A stretch of 64,000 bases of DNA from assembly GCA_011947345.1 (NCBI GenBank), contig JAAVTG010000561.1, forward strand, positions 310,001 to 374,000, in the 5' to 3' direction. This document shows positions 59,100 to 64,000 of this stretch, piece by piece (the stretch's first letter is position 1; every line of letters starts with the position of its first letter). Under the pieces are notes generated by a model. That model saw only the letters and a program-made list of their open reading frames with translations. It did not search any database and was not told where the DNA came from. This stretch comes from Phytophthora quininea. Its lineage: Eukaryota > Oomycota > Peronosporomycetes > Peronosporales > Peronosporaceae. The position numbers were made by a program, and so were the translations under genes.

Positions 59100-60556
59100 C
59101 ACCTTTTCATATTCAAAACAGCGACAGGTAAAATCAAAACAACAAAAGGTAAGATCAAAGTGACACGGCACGAATACATTATAATTTTGATAGCATCAAG
59201 TTTAAACAACTGATTAGTTCATAGAGATAAAAATGGCGGCAATTCTTCCCACCAATTTTGTTGAACCATTGCAATGGCTGGCTCTGCGGAGACAAAGGAA
59301 TTGGTGGACGCCGTTGCTTCGTCGACTCGCTAGCTCAAAGCTTTTCGGTCACTTTCCAACTTCCTCTGAGCTTCCTACCCCACGAGACAATGCTTTACGA
59401 CGGCGCGACCGTATGTCGGGTTCTCCGTCCAGCTCGAGATGACCAAGACTGGCATGATGTTGCGGCCAAAAATGATGTAAAGCTGCGCACGGCTTACCGC
59501 TGGATAAATGCTGCCGAAGCTAACGACAACTGGGTTTCTTCGCCAAGAAAGCCCCGCGGCGGCAAGCGCCACGCCAAGATACAACAAGAACATGCTAGCT
59601 ACTTCCTCGGTCTCATCGATGACAACTGCTACATAACGCTTAACGAAATGGTCGACACTCTGGAAGAGCGCTTCGCGTTGAAGGTGTCACGACAAACCGT
59701 CAAGACACACGTTGACGCCCAGATATACACGGTCAAGCAGACCCACCGAGACAATAACTACCGCAATATTGTCGAGAACAAGATTCTACGAAGGGATTAT
59801 GTCATTGAGCTCATTGCGATAAGGGCAGAAGGTAAGAAAAATTTCTATGATGATGAAACTAACTTCAACTTGTGGTGTGCACGTCGCCGCGGTCGGAGCA
59901 AGAAAGGAAGGCGCGCTGTAGACAAGAACGCGGCCAGCAAGGGGTCAAATATCCACGTGATAGCCTGCATTTCAGAGGAGGGGCTTGCTTACTCGGAACA
60001 ACGCTTTGGGTCCTTCACGTCGGAGGCGTGCAACGACTACATCCGCCATCTGCTGACTCATATCAGCGCCACAACGCCGCTCGAGAGCGTTGTGCTGGTG
60101 TGCGACAACGCCCCTGCCACACGAACATCGAGGATGTCTTCGACGAAGACACGTTCTCCGCAGCGACGCTACTTCGCCTCGGCCCATACTCCCCATGTTG
60201 AACCCGATCGAGAACTGCTTCTCTGCGTTTAAAGCCATGGTCAAGCGCTTCCTTGCTCGACACCGCCAAGCTATTCTACGAGTACCACCGCACCTCACTA
60301 TTAAGGCGCATCGAGAAAGCTACCTGCAGATGGCTGCAGATATGCTCGTACATGGAGCCATCACAACAGACCTATGCTACAAGTGTGCGCTGCACACGAT
60401 GACGTTCCACGCGTGCGCGATCCAATGAAAGATATGCCTGTTGGAGAATAATGCCAATATTAAGTTTGGTTTTGCTCACTTCTCTTGCCATGTCACTTTG
60501 ATCTTATTTTTTGCAGTTTTGATTTCACCTGTCGCCGTTTTGAACCTGAAAAGGTG
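59100..60556. mobile_element. Tc1/mariner-like DNA transposon, full length with TIRs and TA target duplication
   Basis: Left terminal repeat 59100-59165 and right terminal repeat 60491-60556 are inverted copies, 66 bp with 8 mismatches, both starting CACCTTTTCA. Each end is flanked by TA (59098-59099 and 60557-60558), the target duplication of this superfamily. The interior encodes one DDE transposase on the plus strand. Length 1,457 bp. Left and right repeats are about 88% identical, so the copy is not brand new or the arms differ by origin. Confidence 0.9.
59390..60427 (+). CDS. Tc1/mariner transposase, DD35E (two frame breaks)
   Basis: The transposase of the surrounding element. An N-terminal helix-turn-helix region ('DDQDWHDVAAKNDVKLRTAY') is followed by 'FALKVSRQTVKTHV', then the DDE core: first Asp in 'NFYDDETNFNLW', second Asp in 'VVLVCDNAP', and Glu in 'YSPMLNPIENCFSAFK'. 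I count 35 residues between the second Asp and the Glu. One missing base in the C4 run at about 60111-60114 and one in C4 at about 60189-60192 break the frame; both are homopolymers like those broken in host genes, so the element may really be intact. ATG 59390 is the first convincing start; the frame is open upstream to about 59258, and an out-of-frame ATG at 59233 is an alternative if another base is missing. Confidence 0.82.
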
Positions 60557-61274
60557 TAGTAGAATGTATATCAATACTCTTTACAAATATAACTTGCGGA
60601 ACGTGGAAGAGGTGGCTCACTTCCGAACTTTAGCTCTGCAAGCTGCTGAGCCACCTCACAAGCCACGGTCCTGTCGGTCACTTTGCCCGGCACTCACGTG
60701 TTTTCACGCATGACCCTTCAGAAACCATGGAAGTGAATAAATCTCTATCAGACTTGAGATAATCAGGCAACAAGAACGAAAGTCCCCCAACTGAAACAAG
60801 TCATGTTGGAAGGTGAGTTTTCTGCCGTTGACCTTGTGATTCCAATCGATTGTCGTCGTGCTAGGTTTGCCCGACTCATCCATGTCGATTAACACCAGTA
60901 GGAATCACTTCCGGGAACGAAAACATGTTACATCGTCGTGGCAGAGTCCGTTCCCATGCCAACACGCCAAGGCAGTCAGCATTTGCCGCAGCCACTGGCG
61001 GATTCCTGCGCAGAAGGAATCCGATTTTCCATCGCAGCAGGTTTGCGCTGTGCATTCGTTGTGCATTCAAGATTAACACCGACTCCAGTCGACATAGCGG
61101 GGTTAGAAGTTTGAATGGCTAGGATTGCAAGTAGTCGATGAGCCAGCGTCAGTAGTATCACTTTGCATTTACCCTCCACGCCACACCCGGCTGGAGGTCC
61201 TAACGACCTAATTGAAAGATGGTTTGTCCCCCATACCGCGGTGAGCAAGGTGGAAATCGCCAACTTCATCGACT
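60557..61274. other. Unassigned sequence between mariner and Crinkler-like gene
   Basis: Several short minus-strand frames (for example 60704-60895 and 60876-61079) look briefly protein-like ('DMDESGKPSTTTIDWNHKV') but overlap in different frames and match no family I know. Probably decayed gene or transposon sequence. Confidence 0.35.
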
Positions 61275-61687
61275 TCAGGAACATGCTAATAACCGACCAG
61301 ACAACTGCGCAATCAAACAGTCCTCTTTCACAGCAAGACTCTCCACCACCTGCAAATGCGCCTCTCTGCTTTCACGAGCACTCATGTTTTCGAAAGTTCG
61401 GTAGATGCTAACGAGGCGTTTAAAATCGTCGTCATTACGGCACTGCGAACGGTTGATAATACGCTCGATGACAGTATCCCAGAGAATGATCGTTCTCTTC
61501 TCAGTAGTGTACATCACAACGGCTCGAGGACACACACGTACGGTCGGTTCACCAACGACACCAGCGCATTGAACAAGCAAGACAAATGGTAGAATACTTT
61601 CAAGGCGAGCGGTCTCTTCTCGAAGAGGCTGAAGTTAAGTAGGTTAGTTGTACGCAACCGACCTTCGTTGTTTTCAATCGCCACGAT
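61275..61687 (-). other. Possible broken 3' continuation of the Crinkler-like gene
   Basis: Beyond the stop at 61688 the minus strand remains coding-like in two successive frames, ending with an 80-residue helical stretch that stops at 61275. Given the many single-base gaps elsewhere, this could be the C-terminal domain of the effector. I describe it only and do not join it. Confidence 0.35.
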
Positions 61688-62677
61688 TTAAAAAGCATTA
61701 CTGGAGGTTTCCACACCTAAGGTGTTCGGAAAGTCTCCGTACAGCATTGTATTCCATCCCGACATCTTGGCAGCCAATTCCGTCAGCAACTCGTGCATAT
61801 CCACCGGGGCATCATGCTCTTCACCACGCAAGATAACAAGTTCCTTGTACTGCACAGCGTAGTTCGGTCTCTTCCTCCACATGATGTCACCCGTCTCGTC
61901 AATCGGATACCTCTCACTCCGCAGAATAAGCTGCCAAGAGTTACGGACCTGGGGTCTGCGGAACAGAAGGCCATAATACTCTCGCCAGTCCGACCGTGTT
62001 ACTACAATGCAGTCGCGCATAATCAAGAACATCTTCATCGGCACTGAAAGCCCCGCGCACCACAGTAGTGGTCCATCCGGTTTGAAAATGCCACCGACCT
62101 CCATCGAGTCGCACAGCTCCGCCAGTCTAAAGGGTAAAGGTTGTCGGAGAAATTCCGGCAGTTGGTACACAGCAGGCGGTTCTGTTAGCTCTTCCCAGTA
62201 CCTCCATAGCTCTTCCTGAGCTGTGTCGATTTTCTGTCGTTTCGCGCACAGTTCCTTGGCCGCTGGGAGCTTCATCAGTACGTGAACGTCTTCAGTGCCA
62301 GGCTTGTAATTCGTGCCAAAATACTTTTCTAGTCGAGATGTTTGACGCATTTTCGTGAATCCCGTGTCACCGCTCCGTAAAATGCTACCCAACTCTTCAT
62401 CGGGCACGAGCCACTTGTCGTCCCTCCACACCAAGTAAAGTCTTATTTCGGCTGGATCAACATTGAAATGAGCATTGACGTCCTTCTTCTCCTTGACAAT
62501 GGCTTCTGGCAACGACACCACATTTCCAGATCGTTCGAGTTCAACGGGAAACACGGCTCCTCGGCCGTATACACCACACATCAGCTCAGCTCGAGTTTCC
62601 CAACATCCGACAGAGATCGTAATAGTGAGATGTTTTGACCACTCCCGCCAACCTGACAAAATCACAAATGTAAACAT
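61688..62677 (-). CDS. Crinkler (CRN)-like effector protein
   Basis: Crinklers are modular oomycete effectors acting in plant cells. The N-terminal part has the CRN header plan: 'GRGAVFPVEL', a Lys/Glu helix, 'IRLYLVWRDDKWL' at the place of the LFLAK motif, 'EELGSILRSG', 'RLEKYFGTNYKPG' and the domain-closing 'DVHVLMKLP'. The C-terminal 200 residues are Trp- and Leu-rich with no domain I recognise. The ATG at 62677 adds a leader unusual for CRNs, so the ATG at 62581, just before 'CGVYGRG', is an alternative. The frame stops at 61688, but the sequence beyond stays protein-like in other frames to about 61275, so the true protein may be longer and broken, or this may be a decaying copy. Confidence 0.72.
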   Translation of the reverse strand: MFTFVILSGWREWSKHLTITISVGCWETRAELMCGVYGRGAVFPVELERSGNVVSLPEAIVKEKKDVNAHFNVDPAEIRLYLVWRDDKWLVPDEELGSILRSGDTGFTKMRQTSRLEKYFGTNYKPGTEDVHVLMKLPAAKELCAKRQKIDTAQEELWRYWEELTEPPAVYQLPEFLRQPLPFRLAELCDSMEVGGIFKPDGPLLWCAGLSVPMKMFLIMRDCIVVTRSDWREYYGLLFRRPQVRNSWQLILRSERYPIDETGDIMWRKRPNYAVQYKELVILRGEEHDAPVDMHELLTELAAKMSGWNTMLYGDFPNTLGVETSSNAF

Positions 62678-62734
62678 GCTGAGGCTTCCAGTGACAGGGT
62701 TTGTGACTTCTATGACAACTTTTACTCTTTTTTT

Positions 62735-63292
62735 TCACTTGTCCTTCTTGGACTCATCGCTCTTGTCGTCTTGGTGCTCCTTGATGACCCCGACGCTCTG
62801 CTCCAACAGGAACGAGACGATCGGCGTGATGGTCTCTAATTTCTTCTGTAAGACAGTGGCCACATCCACCAGCCGCTCCTTGAGCGCCTGCACCTTCTTG
62901 TCATTGACTGGGTCGGCGTCTTCGGCGGCCTTGAGCTGGTCGCGCACTGCCTTCAACTCTGCGCCGGCCACCATCACTACCTCGAACGCGAACAGCTCGT
63001 TCATGAAGGACCTGCAGCAATGGCAACAATTAAATCAATTTCACCAGGAGCGTAAAAGAATATAACTACTTACGTTCTGCCATAAGAAACAATATAAAAA
63101 CCGTATAAAAGTTAGATGCAGCATGGTAAACAACGGCGATCTTCCGTACCCGAGCACTGGCTGCTGCACCGCAGCTTTCTGGACCGCTGTCGTCCACTTA
63201 CGGTACAGGAAGGTAAGCACGGGCAATGTGAGCAGCAGGCCGTGCCACAGGCCCTTCCAGTATGCCGTCGAGTCCTCGGTGCACAGCTCCAT
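62735..63292 (-). CDS. Small single-pass membrane protein with helical tail, hypothetical
   Basis: I do not recognise the family. Exon 1 (63292-63150) starts MELCTEDSTAYWKGL and carries one hydrophobic helix 'LLLTLPVLTFLY'. A 138-nt intron (63149-63012, GTACGG...GCAG) keeps phase. Exon 2 (63011-62735) encodes a charged helical tail ('AELKAVRDQLKAAEDADP', 'VQALKERLVDVATVLQKK') ending in a Lys/Asp-rich segment. 139 residues, intact. The layout suggests a small organelle-membrane protein. Divergent partner is the carrier gene. Confidence 0.65.
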
Positions 63293-63392
63293 GTTTTGAC
63301 CGCAGAAAAATGTCAAATGCAAATGTAGCCATTTTAGATCATGGCTACATGTCGTTTTCCAATTGATCCGGCGTCTACTAAGCCCCACGAGC
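63293..63392. promoter_or_regulatory. 100-bp divergent promoter with a 10-bp perfect inverted repeat
   Basis: Between the small membrane protein ATG (63292, minus) and the carrier ATG (63393, plus). ATGTAGCCAT (63323-63332) and ATGGCTACAT (63341-63350) are perfect complements around an 8-nt spacer, centred between the two genes. A shared regulatory site is inferred. Confidence 0.5.
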
Positions 63393-64000
63393 CATGGCGC
63401 TGAGCAAGCCCATGGAGACGGTGGTGGCGGCCACAGCAGCTGGCGTGGGCGGCTTCCTGTCCACGAGCATCTTGTACCCTCTCGACACGCTCAAGACGCG
63501 CATGCAATCGGGCGCGTCGCTGCTTCCCGACGACGAGGAGACGTCCAATAATGACGAGCCCAAGCGCAACAAGCACGCGGCCCTTCTACAGGCGCTATAC
63601 AAGGGCATCCAGTACAAAGCGGCCGAGTCGTCCACCTCCAAGTTCCTGTACTTTTACGCCTACACGATGCTAGCGCAGATGGTGGCGCCACGCGACGGTA
63701 AACCCATCGGTACCATCACGGACCTGGCCATCGGCTACATCAGTGAGCTTGCCCATTTGCCCATCACGATGCCCATGGAGCTTGTAGGCACCAGGCTTCA
63801 GATCAACTCCGATTCAGGAAGTGTATTGCACATGCTGCGGCAAATTGTCCAGGAGAGCGGTATCGGCGGACTCTACAAAGGACTGGGCGCCTACTTTGTA
63901 CTCTGTCTGCAGCCGGCCATCCAATACACAGTGTTTGAGAGACTCAAGGGTCTGTATCTGCACAAATTCAAGCAGGCAGCACAGACACTGGGAGCACTGG
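63393..64000 (+). CDS. Mitochondrial-carrier family protein, PMP34-like (partial, runs off the window)
   Basis: SLC25-family transporter. The first repeat has the signature 'YPLDTLKTRMQ', then 'FLYFYAYTMLA', and the second has 'MPMELVGTRLQ', 'GLYKGLGAYF' and 'QPAIQYTVFERLKGLYL'. The 'NPAIQ/QPAIQ...E.LK' block and the absence of an early presequence resemble peroxisomal adenine-nucleotide carriers (PMP34/SLC25A17) most. Two of three repeats are inside the window; the third lies beyond base 64000. Intact over 202 codons from ATG 63393. Confidence 0.88.

Noticed and set aside
1..64000. CRISPR arrays or bacterial defence islands
   Set aside because: The DNA is eukaryotic, with spliceosomal introns; no regularly spaced repeats of 24-40 nt were seen.

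Overview
The window is nuclear DNA from an oomycete, most likely Phytophthora or a close relative. The evidence is short (about 55-85 nt) GT-AG introns in otherwise compact genes, a Crinkler-type effector, FAR1/MULE, pogo, Tc1/mariner and Ty3/gypsy-gag remnants, and a flagellar outer-dynein-arm docking protein as expected of a zoospore-forming organism. Genes lie on both strands, often divergently with under 120 bp between start codons, and no operon logic applies.

Left block (1-32,950), gene-dense: a decayed gypsy gag, TRM1 tRNA methyltransferase, an outer-dynein-arm docking coiled coil, a SIRT1-like sirtuin, POP1 of RNase P/MRP, a 70-residue unknown, a 1,076-residue coiled-coil protein, a Furry-like giant protein, NADPH-cytochrome P450 reductase, a divergent kinesin, a MYND-finger protein, an acidic unknown, and two tandem DMT/EamA transporters. 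Middle block (32,950-43,660), gene-poor: ribosomal protein uS5 (RPS2), pogo and FAR1/MULE remnants, and two strange compositional islands, one rich in GG(T/A)CC/CCGGG and one very rich in GATC. Right block (43,669-64,000): a mitochondrial m-AAA protease, a myristoylation-type PDZ protein, a GH47 alpha-mannosidase, a bridge-like lipid-transfer protein, a MICU-type mitochondrial calcium uptake regulator with a probable U12 AT-AC intron, a nearly complete Tc1/mariner element with 66-bp terminal inverted repeats, a Crinkler-like effector, a small membrane protein and the start of a PMP34-like carrier.

Many housekeeping genes, even the ribosomal protein, are broken by single missing bases, mostly inside short homopolymers. 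In each well-modelled gene, adding the inferred bases gives a total coding length divisible by three and a family-typical protein. I therefore read these breaks as sequence or assembly errors rather than pseudogenes and annotate each gene across its breaks, giving positions.

Several products relate to the same organelles: mitochondrion (m-AAA protease, MICU, possibly one TRM1 form), ER/Golgi and membrane contact sites (P450 reductase, GH47 mannosidase, bridge-like lipid-transfer protein), RNA processing (TRM1, POP1), and cytoskeleton/flagellum (docking protein, kinesin, Furry). Nothing suggests they form one pathway. The most distinctive signals are the AT-AC intron, the GATC island, the inverted repeats in short divergent promoters, and the mariner element.
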